A stretch of 53,595 bases of DNA from Pseudopedobacter sp. Lineage in GTDB: Bacteria > Bacteroidota > Bacteroidia > Sphingobacteriales > Sphingobacteriaceae. Position 1 is the first letter of the stretch. Every line of letters begins with the position of its first letter. The notes below the pieces were generated by a model, which was given only the letters and a program-made list of their open reading frames with translations, searched no databases and was not told the DNA's origin. The position numbers and the translations under genes were made by a program. Of the stretch, positions 44,485 to 52,605 are shown piece by piece. Location of the stretch: positions 1-53,595 of the forward strand of contig JACMOI010000042.1 of the NCBI GenBank assembly GCA_014378105.1. Reading direction: 5' to 3'.

Positions 44485-45573
44485 TTATACTGCAGGCTCT
44501 TGTTGACTCAAACAATGGAAACTGCCCAATCCCCAGATGATATCTGTAGAATCTATCCCAACCGTTTCTCTTGTAGGGAAACATTTGGCAATGATATCCA
44601 AAGCGATTTGATCTTTATCAGAACGAAAAGTGGGAACAATTATGTGAGCATTGCTGATGTAAAAATTCGCATAAGAAGCTGGCAATCGGGTGTCCTCATA
44701 AATCACTGCATCAGGCATGGGTAATTCTATGATATTCAGCTCTTCACCATTTAACAATCTCATTTCTTTTAACTCCCGAAGATTAGTTTGTAGCAATTCG
44801 TAATTCTCATCTTCTGGATTATCTTCAACCACCGTGATCACTGTATTGTGATTTACAAAACGAACAGTATCATCAATATGACCATCGGTATCGTCACCAA
44901 CAATACCATCACTCACCCACAAAACTTGTTCTTGTCCATAAAAGTCTTTCAGGTATTTTTCAATCTGGTCTTGATTTAAATGCGGATTTCTGTTCTTGTT
45001 TAACAAACAACTTTTAGAAGTTAAGATGGTTCCTTTTCCATTAAACTCCACCGAACCTCCTTCCATGATAATTTCCGGATGAAAAACTGGAATATTAAAA
45101 TGCGATCCAATTTTAGTTGGGATCACATCATCCAAATCAAAAGGTGGATATTTACCTCCCCAAGCATTGAAACCCCAATCTACAATCACTTTCTTCTGTT
45201 CTAAATCTGGATTAATCAAAAAAGCCGGACCATGATCTCGACACCAAGCATCATTAGTAGGATGAAAATAAAATTCTATCTGAGTTAAATCTGCTCCAGC
45301 TGCTTCAACATATTTTAAGGCAAAAGCCTTCATTTCTTCGTCACGAACGTTAATCCTTACCTTTTCAGAAAGTGCTAAGTATTTTACAAATTCAGCATAT
45401 CTTGGATAAATCGTTTCAATTTTACCCGGCCAGCTTTCCTCATTGTGCGGCCAAGACAACCAAGTTGCCTCGTGGGGAGCCCATTCGGGGGGGAAGGAAT
45501 AAGAAGTCGGAAGACTGAGGTCCGAAGACCGAAGATTGGACGTAATAGTAGAGGGTGTATTTTTATTATCCAT
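44485..45573 (-). CDS. aguA: Agmatine deiminase, with repeat-derived N-terminus
   Basis: A 362-residue enzyme converting agmatine to N-carbamoylputrescine in polyamine synthesis. The catalytic Cys354 is in WGLGSFHCLSQQ; EWAPHEATWLSWPHNEESWPG (split at residue ~30), NDAWCRDHGPAF and DTDGHIDD are the other substrate-binding motifs. The first ~28 residues are longer than usual for the family, and residues ~14-23 are encoded by a 29-base repeat (45506-45534). A C7 tract encodes the Pro-Pro just before EW. The partner aguB is upstream but separated from it by a four-helix-bundle gene ending one base before this ATG. Confidence 0.94.
   Translation of the reverse strand: MDNKNTPSTITSNLRSSDLSLPTSYSFPPEWAPHEATWLSWPHNEESWPGKIETIYPRYAEFVKYLALSEKVRINVRDEEMKAFALKYVEAAGADLTQIEFYFHPTNDAWCRDHGPAFLINPDLEQKKVIVDWGFNAWGGKYPPFDLDDVIPTKIGSHFNIPVFHPEIIMEGGSVEFNGKGTILTSKSCLLNKNRNPHLNQDQIEKYLKDFYGQEQVLWVSDGIVGDDTDGHIDDTVRFVNHNTVITVVEDNPEDENYELLQTNLRELKEMRLLNGEELNIIELPMPDAVIYEDTRLPASYANFYISNAHIIVPTFRSDKDQIALDIIAKCFPTRETVGIDSTDIIWGLGSFHCLSQQEPAV
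45506..45534 (+). repeat. 29-base inverted repeat, left copy (inside aguA)
   Basis: Starts GTCGGAAGACTGAGG and ends CCGAAG. It matches 45963-45991 on the opposite strand at 26 of 29 positions. The pair flanks the four-helix-bundle gene, and this copy is part of the aguA coding sequence. Confidence 0.85.
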
Positions 45574-45574
45574 T

Positions 45575-45928
45575 TTATTTTAAGGATTTCTTTAATGCAA
45601 TCAGCATGAAATGAATTTGTTCACACGCTACATAAAGCTTTTCAAAATCAGCTTGACTAATAATATTTCTTCTTTTACCAAGATGCAAACAACTTACAAC
45701 TTCAATATTAGAACGAATCGAATAAGATAAGAATCTTGCAAATTCAGCATTAGATTGGTCAGTACTTCCTTCGGCAATATTTAAGGCGATAGAGTCACAA
45801 GCTCTTTTAATCTGAGAAGTTAAAATATAAATCTCATCCTTTGGGAAAGTTTTTGTGAGCAAGTCGATATCAACTGATAAATCAATTGATTTCTGCCAAA
45901 CTTTAAGCCCCTCAAATTTAAAAGCCAT
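45575..45928 (-). CDS. Four-helix bundle protein (23S rRNA intervening-sequence type)
   Basis: A 117-residue protein of the S23/IVP four-helix-bundle family: FEGLKVWQKSIDLSVDI at the N-terminus, TFPKDEIYILTSQIKRACDSIALNIAEG in the middle (split at residue ~40) and FARFLSYSIRSNIEVVSCL. Members occur in intervening sequences of 23S rRNA genes and as mobile-looking genes; their function is uncertain. It sits between aguB and aguA, within a pair of 29-base inverted repeats, which suggests insertion into that operon. Confidence 0.92.
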   Translation of the reverse strand: MAFKFEGLKVWQKSIDLSVDIDLLTKTFPKDEIYILTSQIKRACDSIALNIAEGSTDQSNAEFARFLSYSIRSNIEVVSCLHLGKRRNIISQADFEKLYVACEQIHFMLIALKKSLK

Positions 45929-45962
45929 GTTAATTTAGATAAGTTTTTTTATTTCGCTCAAA

Positions 45963-45991
45963 CTTCCGTCTTCGGTCCTCAGACTTCCGAC
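45963..45991 (-). repeat. 29-base inverted repeat, right copy
   Basis: The reverse complement starts GTCGGAAGTCTGAGG and ends ACGGAAG, matching the copy at 45506-45534 at 26 of 29 positions. It ends 2 bases before the aguB stop codon. Confidence 0.85.
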
Positions 45992-45993
45992 CC

Positions 45994-46866
45994 CTATTCC
46001 TCGTCAATAAATCTCTTTGTAATCGGCTGATAAGAATCAATTCTGCGGTCTCGTAAAAAAGGCCAATGAACACGGTAGCTGTCGGATTTTGCTAAATCTA
46101 CTTCCTGAACATGCACTTCTTCGTTGTCTACGGAACCTTTGTAAAGCAATCTTCCGAATGGATTGGTAATAAAAGAACCTCCCCAAAATTTAACTCCGGC
46201 TTCTTCTCCTACCCTATTTATACCCACCACATGTACGCCGTTTGCAATGGCATGAGAGCATTGTATCGTTTGCCAAGCATTGTGTTGTTCTTCGTTTGTT
46301 GCTAAATCTTGAGCAGTTGCCCAACCTATGGCAGTTGGATAGAATAAAATCTCGGCACCCATTAAAGAAGTAATTCTCGCTGCTTCAGGATACCATTGAT
46401 CCCAACAGATTAAAACTCCGATGGTGGCGAACTTGGTTTTGAAAACTTTATAGCCTAAATCGCCTGGAGTAAAGTAAAATTTCTCGTAAAAGCCTGGGTC
46501 ATCTGGAATGTGCATTTTGCGATACTTACCTAAATAAGAACCATCTGCATCTAAAACTGCAGTGGTGTTATGGTAAATTCCTTGCGTACGTTTTTCAAAT
46601 AATGAAGCGATAATCACTACTCCTAACTCACCAGCTAGCTTCTGTAAAACATCAGTTGATGGACCAGGAATAGCTTCTGCTAAAGCAAAATTATCATAAT
46701 CCTCCACATCACAGAAATACAGCGAGGTAAACAACTCCTGCAAACAAATAATTTGAGCACCTTTTGCAGCAGCCTCTTTAACCTTTAGGACTGCTTTATC
46801 CAGATTCTGTTGCTTATCAGCTACACAAGTCATCTGCACCAAACCTAATTTTACATTCTTAGTCAT
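45994..46866 (-). CDS. aguB: N-carbamoylputrescine amidase
   Basis: A 290-residue nitrilase-superfamily enzyme that hydrolyses N-carbamoylputrescine to putrescine, completing the agmatine route started by AguA. The Glu-Lys-Cys triad is visible: LQELFTSLYF, KYRKMHIPDD and GVLICWDQWYPEAARI. PDDPGFYEKFYFTPGD and the C-terminal RVHWPFLRDRRID are typical of the AguB branch. It is first in the aguB - four-helix - aguA order. Confidence 0.95.
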   Translation of the reverse strand: MTKNVKLGLVQMTCVADKQQNLDKAVLKVKEAAAKGAQIICLQELFTSLYFCDVEDYDNFALAEAIPGPSTDVLQKLAGELGVVIIASLFEKRTQGIYHNTTAVLDADGSYLGKYRKMHIPDDPGFYEKFYFTPGDLGYKVFKTKFATIGVLICWDQWYPEAARITSLMGAEILFYPTAIGWATAQDLATNEEQHNAWQTIQCSHAIANGVHVVGINRVGEEAGVKFWGGSFITNPFGRLLYKGSVDNEEVHVQEVDLAKSDSYRVHWPFLRDRRIDSYQPITKRFIDEE

Positions 46867-46943
46867 GCTATCCTTTCAAAATTCATTGCAAAAATAAGAA
46901 TTCAAATGAGATTTGATTTTTAGAAATTGAAATTAACCTGAAT

Positions 46944-48419
46944 TTAAGCTATTTCTTCTGCTACTTTATCCCCAAATTTCTTCCAAAGAAAATAAACTGG
47001 AATCCCTAAGAATACAATTGCCAAGCCCCAACCGCAGGTTCCTGGCTTATAAATTATTAAATCTACACAAATGGCGGAAGCGATGATGATGTATAAAGCG
47101 GGTAAAACTGGATATCCGAAAGCCTTGTATGGACGTTCCCAACCTGGTCTTTTCTTTCTCAGGATAAATAAGCCGATAATGGTAACAATATAAAATAACA
47201 AAGAAGAGAACGTACAATAATCTAAAAGCTGCCCATAAGAACCGGATAAACACAATGTAGAAGCCCAAATGGCTTGCAAAATCAGTGCAAAACCTGGAAC
47301 GTCTTTTTTATTTAAGGTTCCCGCCTTTTTAAAAAAGACACCGTCTTTAGACATGGCGTAATACAAACGAGCACCAGACAAAATTAATCCGTTATTGCAA
47401 CCAAAAGTAGAAACCATAATTAATAATGCCATCACCGTTACTGCAGCATTACCGAAAATAATGGAAGCTGCGGCTGTCCCCACCCTATCTTGCGAAGCAA
47501 ATAAAATACCTCTTTCCATCACGGTTGCTCCTTCTGGCGAACCATGAATGGGCAACAACATGATATAAGCCACATTGGCTAAAATGTATAATATGGTTAC
47601 GATTAATGTTCCGAAAAATAAGCTCAATGGAATATTTCTTTGTGGATCTTTTACTTCACCAGCGGTATAAGTGATGTTATTCCATGAGTCAGAACTAAAT
47701 AAAGAACCTATCATGGCAGCACCAATGGCACCCCATAAAACTACACCGCTTAACATCTCTACAGTAACCGTTCCGTCTCCATTTTTAGTAGCCGAATATG
47801 CTGTCCAAAAATCTTGTAAATTGAGTTTAAATGCATCTGAATTTAGGCCGAAATAAATCCCCAAAATAATTAGGCCTATTAGAGATAGAATTTTAGCTAA
47901 GGTGAATACTGTTTGTAAGATTTTAGCATTTTTAATTCCCTGCAAATTCACGTAAGTAAGGAACGCGATCAATATTAAAGCTAAAAATTGAGTGGCGTTA
48001 AACTGGAAAAAGCCTAAATCTAATAAGATGTGCTTTTCATCAAAAAATGGAATCAACTCGGCTGTATATTTGGCAAAGGCAATGGCTACAGCGGCAATCA
48101 CACCAGTTTGGATCACCATAAAAACCGTCCACCCGAACAAGAAACCAATCATTGGATTATAAGCCTCCTTTAAGTAGACATACTGTCCGCCAGCTTTTGG
48201 CATCATCCCTGCCAACTCACCGTAACTCAATGCTGCGATTAAAGTAATAAAGCCAGTCAACAGCCAAATCATCAAAATTACACCGGGTGAGCCCACGGTT
48301 CGAGCCATATCAGAAGTCACTAAAAATATCCCAGAGCCTATCATTGAGCCCGAAACAATCATGGTTGAATCTAAAAGACCCAACTCTCTTTTCATGGTGG
48401 TGTGTTTGTCTAATTCCAT
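46944..48419 (-). CDS. APC-family amino acid permease (LAT-like)
   Basis: A 491-residue permease with about 12 helices. MIVSGSMIGSGIFLVTSDMA is the helix 1 binding loop, followed by LSYGELAGMMPKAGGQYVYLKEA, and DSWNNITYTAGEVKDPQRN in the middle. These fit the L-type (LAT/SteT) branch of APC exchangers. Its position 77 bases downstream of the aguB start, but transcribed towards it on the same strand, would put aguB-aguA behind it, so a polyamine-precursor or amino acid uptake role is possible. Substrate unproven. Confidence 0.93.
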   Translation of the reverse strand: MELDKHTTMKRELGLLDSTMIVSGSMIGSGIFLVTSDMARTVGSPGVILMIWLLTGFITLIAALSYGELAGMMPKAGGQYVYLKEAYNPMIGFLFGWTVFMVIQTGVIAAVAIAFAKYTAELIPFFDEKHILLDLGFFQFNATQFLALILIAFLTYVNLQGIKNAKILQTVFTLAKILSLIGLIILGIYFGLNSDAFKLNLQDFWTAYSATKNGDGTVTVEMLSGVVLWGAIGAAMIGSLFSSDSWNNITYTAGEVKDPQRNIPLSLFFGTLIVTILYILANVAYIMLLPIHGSPEGATVMERGILFASQDRVGTAAASIIFGNAAVTVMALLIMVSTFGCNNGLILSGARLYYAMSKDGVFFKKAGTLNKKDVPGFALILQAIWASTLCLSGSYGQLLDYCTFSSLLFYIVTIIGLFILRKKRPGWERPYKAFGYPVLPALYIIIASAICVDLIIYKPGTCGWGLAIVFLGIPVYFLWKKFGDKVAEEIA

Positions 48420-48707
48420 ATTATGTGTGAAGGATAAAGCTATTTAAAAATTTCATTTTTTCTGAAATATATTTTCTTTAGAAGGGAAATAATTTTTATA
48501 ATTATTTGATTTTAAACCTTAATAAATAATTATACTCCCAAACTAAAAGTCCTTCTTAAAAATAAAGTCCTTTAATTCCCCTCTCGAGAAGGAAAAGCAA
48601 AGACATTCCTACAATTAGAAACGTTCATAGGGATGTGTAATTCAGCTTTTAATAATCGCATTTAAATAATTTGATTAAAACCCTAATTATATTTAAGGAT
48701 CAGTATT

Positions 48708-48781
48708 GGGTTAGGGATTGCAGCGGCATCCTTTATTACGATTTTTTATCGGGATAAAGATAAAGCGGAAAGCCCGTCCCC
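48708..48781 (+). repeat. Dispersed composite element, copy 2
   Basis: GGGTTAGGGATTGCAGCGGC, then CATCCTTT, an AT-rich spacer, and AAAGATAAAGCGGAAAGCCC. Its reverse complement carries the same blocks in the same order as 28803-28905, lacking the nested 22-base repeat there. Confidence 0.7.
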
Positions 48782-48878
48782 AACCCATCTTTCACAGGTT
48801 GGGAAACCTCAAAAGCATCGTTAAATAAACCCAAAATAAAATTTAGATGACAAATATGCAGTGAATCAGCAATTAATA

Positions 48879-48909
48879 TTTGCAAATATGAATTTGGTGG
48901 CTATTTTTG
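48879..48909 (+). promoter_or_regulatory. hppA promoter (TTTG-N19-TATTTTTG)
   Basis: TTTG at 48879-48882 and TATTTTTG at 48902-48909 with a 19-base spacer match the Bacteroidota housekeeping promoter. Predicted start near 48916, 42 bases before the ATG. Confidence 0.6.
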
Positions 48910-48957
48910 GAGATTCTATAAAAACCTGAAATATTATTTTTTAACTTTTATACATGT

Positions 48958-51324
48958 ATGGATTTTCTACAAACTAATTTAATTTATTTTATTCCGTTAT
49001 TGGGCGTTGTGGGTATTCTGGTAATGATTTCCAAATCTATTTGGGTAGCAAAACAAGATGCTGGTGATGAGAAAATGACCCAATTAGCAGGTTATATTGC
49101 CGATGGAGCGATGGCTTTTTTGAAAGCCGAATGGAGAGTTTTAAGCATTTTTGTACTTTTTGCTGGTGCTTTATTGGCTTATAGTGGAACAATCCACGAG
49201 ATTAATGGTCGTGAAATACACTCGAGTTGGGTGATTGCCATTGCATTTGTTATTGGTGCTGTTTTCTCTGCTTACGCAGGATACATTGGGATGCGAGCTG
49301 CAACAAAAGCAAACGTTCGTACCACTCAAGCTGCAAGAACCAGCTTAAAACAAGCATTGAAAGTCTCTTTCACCGGCGGAACCGTAATGGGTTTAGGTGT
49401 TGCAGGCTTAGCCATTTTAGGCTTAGGTGGTTTATTCATCGCTTTCTTAGCTTATTTTAAGGATATGGGCACAGAGACCGTAAGAACTTCTATCGAAGTG
49501 TTAACTGGTTTCTCTTTAGGAGCCGAGTCTATCGCTTTATTTGCTCGTGTGGGTGGTGGTATTTATACCAAAGCTGCCGATGTAGGTGCCGATTTAGTAG
49601 GTAAGGTAGAAGCGGGAATTCCCGAAGACGATGTGAGAAACCCGGCAACGATTGCGGACAATGTGGGTGATAACGTTGGGGATGTTGCAGGAATGGGTGC
49701 TGATTTATTTGGGTCTTACGTAGCCACCATTTTAGCGACTATGGTTTTGGGGCAAGAGATTGTGGTGACCGATAATTTTGGTGGCATGTCTCCTATCCTA
49801 TTGCCAATGGTCATCTGCGGATTAGGAATTCTTTTCTCTATTGTTGGGACTTGGTTTGTAACTATTAAAGACGAGAATTCTAACGTACAAACCGCTTTAA
49901 ACTTAGGTAACTGGTCATCAATTGCCATTACCGCGGTTGCATCTTACTTCATTGTGAAATGGATGTTGCCTGATACTTTAATATTGAGAGGCTACGAATT
50001 TAGCAGCATCAATGTATATTATGCCATCATAGTTGGATTAGTAGTTGGAACCATCATGAGTGTGGTCACCGAATACTTTACAGCAATGGGAAAAGGTCCT
50101 GTTAATTCTATTGTTCAGCAATCTTCTACCGGTCATGCAACCAATATCATTTCGGGTTTAGCGGTGGGGATGAAATCTACGGTGATTCCAATTTTAACAT
50201 TGGCTGCTGGTATCATGACTTCTTATTATTTCGCTGGATTGTATGGTGTAGCGATTGCTGCTGCCGGAATGATGGCTACGACTGCGATGCAGTTAGCCAT
50301 TGATGCTTTCGGACCCATTGCCGATAATGCTGGTGGTATTGCCGAAATGGCGCAATTGCCTCCAGAAGTTCGTGAACGTACCGATAATTTAGATGCTGTA
50401 GGTAATACTACCGCAGCAACAGGAAAAGGATTTGCAATTGCATCTGCTGCCTTAACTTCATTAGCACTTTTTGCCGCTTTTGTTGGAATTGCGGGTATTG
50501 ATTCTATTGATATTTACAAAGCCCCTGTTTTAGCTGGATTATTTGTGGGCGGGATGATTCCTTTCATCTTCTCTGCATTATGTATTCAGGCAGTAGGAAG
50601 AGCGGCCATGGACATGGTGAACGAAGTTCGTCGTCAGTTTCGTGAAATTCCTGGAATTATGGAATATACCGCACAACCCGAGTATGAAAAATGCGTGGCT
50701 ATTTCTACCAAAGCATCTATCCGCGAGATGATGTTACCAGGAGCCATCGCTTTAATTACGCCAATCCTTGTTGGTTTTACTTTCGGACCTGAAGTGTTAG
50801 GTGGTACATTAGCTGGCGTAACCGTTTCTGGTGTGTTGATGGGAATTTTCCAATCTAACGCTGGTGGTGCTTGGGATAACGCTAAAAAGTCTTTCGAAAA
50901 AGGCGTATTAATAGACGGCGAAATGCACTATAAAAAATCAGAACCACACAAAGCTTCTGTAACTGGTGATACCGTTGGAGATCCTTTCAAAGATACTTCA
51001 GGTCCATCTATGAACATCTTGATTAAATTGATGTCTATCGTTTCTTTGGTGATTGCACCTTACATCGCACAACCTGCAAAAGCAAACCTATCAATGATGA
51101 ATCACCACAACGGAATCCAGGTAGAACATGCCATAATGATGGAAAACTGTACACCAGCGCAAATGGCAAAAATGAAAGCCGAAGGAAAAGAATGTACGCC
51201 AGAAATGATGGCGAAAATGAAAGCTGAAGGAAAAACTTGCCCTGAAATGGGACAAGCAACCGCAGAAAATACAAAAATGAGCTGCTGCGAAAAGCTAGGT
51301 TTGGCAGATCGTTTTAAAAAGTAA
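48958..51324 (+). CDS. hppA: K+-dependent membrane pyrophosphatase with Cys/Met-rich C-terminal tail
   Basis: A 788-residue ion-pumping pyrophosphatase with about 16 helices. Pyrophosphate-binding motifs are intact: [40 protein letters not shown] and the later [18 protein letters not shown], with Ala where K+-independent enzymes have Lys, marks the K+-dependent class, which includes the Na+ pumps; Na+ versus H+ is not settled by sequence reading. The last ~74 residues (from ~715) are an unusual hydrophilic extension with [14 protein letters not shown] repeats and Cys731, 746, 761 and 776 spaced exactly 15 apart, ending [15 protein letters not shown] good promoter lies upstream and a terminator downstream. 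Confidence 0.96.
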   Translation: MDFLQTNLIYFIPLLGVVGILVMISKSIWVAKQDAGDEKMTQLAGYIADGAMAFLKAEWRVLSIFVLFAGALLAYSGTIHEINGREIHSSWVIAIAFVIGAVFSAYAGYIGMRAATKANVRTTQAARTSLKQALKVSFTGGTVMGLGVAGLAILGLGGLFIAFLAYFKDMGTETVRTSIEVLTGFSLGAESIALFARVGGGIYTKAADVGADLVGKVEAGIPEDDVRNPATIADNVGDNVGDVAGMGADLFGSYVATILATMVLGQEIVVTDNFGGMSPILLPMVICGLGILFSIVGTWFVTIKDENSNVQTALNLGNWSSIAITAVASYFIVKWMLPDTLILRGYEFSSINVYYAIIVGLVVGTIMSVVTEYFTAMGKGPVNSIVQQSSTGHATNIISGLAVGMKSTVIPILTLAAGIMTSYYFAGLYGVAIAAAGMMATTAMQLAIDAFGPIADNAGGIAEMAQLPPEVRERTDNLDAVGNTTAATGKGFAIASAALTSLALFAAFVGIAGIDSIDIYKAPVLAGLFVGGMIPFIFSALCIQAVGRAAMDMVNEVRRQFREIPGIMEYTAQPEYEKCVAISTKASIREMMLPGAIALITPILVGFTFGPEVLGGTLAGVTVSGVLMGIFQSNAGGAWDNAKKSFEKGVLIDGEMHYKKSEPHKASVTGDTVGDPFKDTSGPSMNILIKLMSIVSLVIAPYIAQPAKANLSMMNHHNGIQVEHAIMMENCTPAQMAKMKAEGKECTPEMMAKMKAEGKTCPEMGQATAENTKMSCCEKLGLADRFKK
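51148..51237 (+). repeat. 45-bp tandem repeat in the hppA tail
   Basis: Two 45-base units (51148-51192, 51193-51237), each encoding [15 protein letters not shown]. A third, degenerate unit ([15 protein letters not shown]) follows. Unit length is a multiple of three, so copy number could vary without frameshift. Confidence 0.85.
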
Positions 51325-51338
51325 GTTTTAAAAAACAA

Positions 51339-51360
51339 TGTCAGGCTGAGCGGAGTCGAA
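51339..51360 (-). repeat. 22-base dispersed repeat, copy D
   Basis: The reverse complement starts TTCGACTCCGCTCAG and ends CTGACA, matching the three copies near nuoH. It lies 14 bases after the hppA stop, upstream of the terminator. Confidence 0.8.
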
Positions 51361-51366
51361 GCCTAG

Positions 51367-51402
51367 AATCCCAATCTTGTAAAAAAGGTTGGGATTTTTT
51401 TG
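51367..51402 (+). terminator. Terminator after hppA
   Basis: AATCCCAATC and GGTTGGGATT pair over 10 bp (one G-T pair), with a loop of about 10 bases and a run of seven T. Confidence 0.8.
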
Positions 51403-51558
51403 ATTTTGAAAAGCAGGGTTTATCGCATCTATTTCGCGACAGTCTGGCTTTACGCTCATACTGCTCAAGGCATTAAACTCAAAGCCGGTATCCGATACAA
51501 TCCAGTTTATTTAATTTGAGTTTGCCTAAAAATTAAAAGATTTCATTTAGATCCTGCT

Positions 51559-51588
51559 GTTCGAGATGTTAGCCTGCGCATCTCGAAC
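51559..51588. repeat. Perfect hairpin GTTCGAGATG
   Basis: GTTCGAGATG and CATCTCGAAC form a 10-bp perfect stem with a 10-base loop (TTAGCCTGCG). No T tract follows, so it is REP-like rather than a terminator. Confidence 0.75.
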
Positions 51589-51645
51589 TTAAGATAAAGC
51601 GCCAGCCTATAAAAGACAGGGATTTGTAATCCGCATTAACTCTTT

Positions 51646-51769
51646 CTGCCCTTAGTTTTAAGCATAGCGTGACTAAGGATTTACACATAGAAAAGAGTCT
51701 CCAAACTTTAATAAAGCTAAAGTAAAACTATTTATGAGACCTCTCCTTTCGTCGAGGTGACGTTCCTAT
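51646..51769 (+). repeat. Family A repeat, full copy R2
   Basis: Aligns over about 124 bases with 30239-30365. Its first part forms a perfect hairpin (CCTTAGT 51650-51656 with ACTAAGG 51672-51678). Its last part is the left arm of a large palindrome continuing to 51800. Confidence 0.8.
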
Positions 51770-51800
51770 GATCGTCATGTCGACGCAAGGAGACATCTCA
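51735..51800. repeat. Large imperfect palindrome with 28-base arms
   Basis: 51735-51762 (TGAGACCTCTCC...) and 51773-51800 (...GGAGACATCTCA) are inverted copies differing at about six positions, around a 10-base loop. Only this copy of the repeat has both arms. Confidence 0.75.
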
Positions 51801-51819
51801 CCTGCAAATCCCAACAATT

Positions 51820-51845
51820 CTTAGTTTTAAGCGTAACGTGACTAA
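51820..51845 (+). repeat. Family A repeat, 5' fragment R4
   Basis: CTTAGTTTTAAGCGTAACGT then GACTAA: the hairpin portion of the repeat, with stem TTAGTT/GACTAA preserved, 20 bases beyond the palindrome. Confidence 0.65.
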
Positions 51846-51928
51846 TTAAGTAATTTTGTTTAGGTGGAAAATCCACATTATTTTTGATTAGACATGCGCT
51901 TGCGCTAACATATAGAACAGCTGATTGG

Positions 51929-51970
51929 GATCATCAGGTTCTTTGGCACAATAAATGGAACCATATGATC
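51929..51970. repeat. Imperfect hairpin GATCATCAGGTTC
   Basis: GATCATCAGGTTC and GAACCATATGATC pair at 11 of 13 positions with a 16-base loop. Confidence 0.6.
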
Positions 51971-52367
51971 AGTAATAAAATTCTGTTGATTGTTAAATGA
52001 TTTGATAGATTGGCAAAATGGCATCAAGGACATAGGAGTTTCCCAATCTTCCGCCTATGACCAACGAAACGGTACGCGAGCTCGATAACCATTGATCATT
52101 TTTTAAATACTTTCATCAGAATTTTATTTTTCTCTAAACTAAAAAGTAAATTATCCAGAAATAAATTACTCTATCCTACACTTGTTTAGCAATAACTTCC
52201 TAGACCCCTGAAAGTTATTTTTCTTCCAAACCATTTATTTCCTTTAACTTAAAGAAATTCTAAAAAAAATCTTAGCTTTTCATTATTAATCAAATCTTTA
52301 TAATCATGTTAAATAGCACATTAATTACAACCAGCACTTCATTAGAGGGCTACAAAATCACACACCT

Positions 52368-52438
52368 CTGTCCGAAGTCTTAAGCGTAGCGTGACTTTGG
52401 ATTTAATAGTAGAAATGCGTTTTCAAACTCTTTAAATT
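52368..52438 (+). repeat. Family A repeat, fragment R5
   Basis: CTTAAGCGTAGCGTGACTT and TTTCAAACTCTTTAAA match the family. Stem bases differ from R2 but still pair (CCGAAGTC 52372-52379 with GACTTTGG 52393-52400). Confidence 0.65.
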
Positions 52439-52605
52439 AAAACTTATTCTGGTTTCAGTGGTCATTTTCCAAGGTTCTGAAATCTTTACCTAAAACCAAA
52501 GATTGTGTCTGAATTGAAGAAATCACATCTGTTAAGATAAACCCATCTTTTTATCAATTCACCCTCAACAGAACAAAACATCTCAATCAGCAGTTTCAAA
52601 CTATC

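Larger units (their letters stand above)
48420..48957. other. 538-base intergenic region with repeats and the hppA promoter
   Basis: No ORF worth calling. It holds an AT-rich stretch to 48700, a composite dispersed element (48708-48781), a hairpin CCCAACC/GGTTGGG (48779-48785 with 48797-48803), and the pyrophosphatase promoter near the right end. Confidence 0.7.
51403..52605. other. 1.2-kb gene-free region rich in hairpins and dispersed repeats
   Basis: No credible ORF on either strand. It contains hairpin GTTCGAGATG/CATCTCGAAC (51559-51588), a full family A repeat with an added palindrome (51646-51800), a partial copy (51820-51845), an imperfect hairpin with 13-base arms (51929-51970), CATAGG/CCTATG near 52030-52060, and another family A part (52368-52438). 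The rest is AT-rich and unremarkable. Confidence 0.7.

Noticed and set aside
51403-52605. Search for a CRISPR array, tRNA or transposase remnant in the gene-free region
   Set aside because: Repeats are not regularly spaced with unique spacers, no cloverleaf was recognised, and no ORF resembles a transposase.
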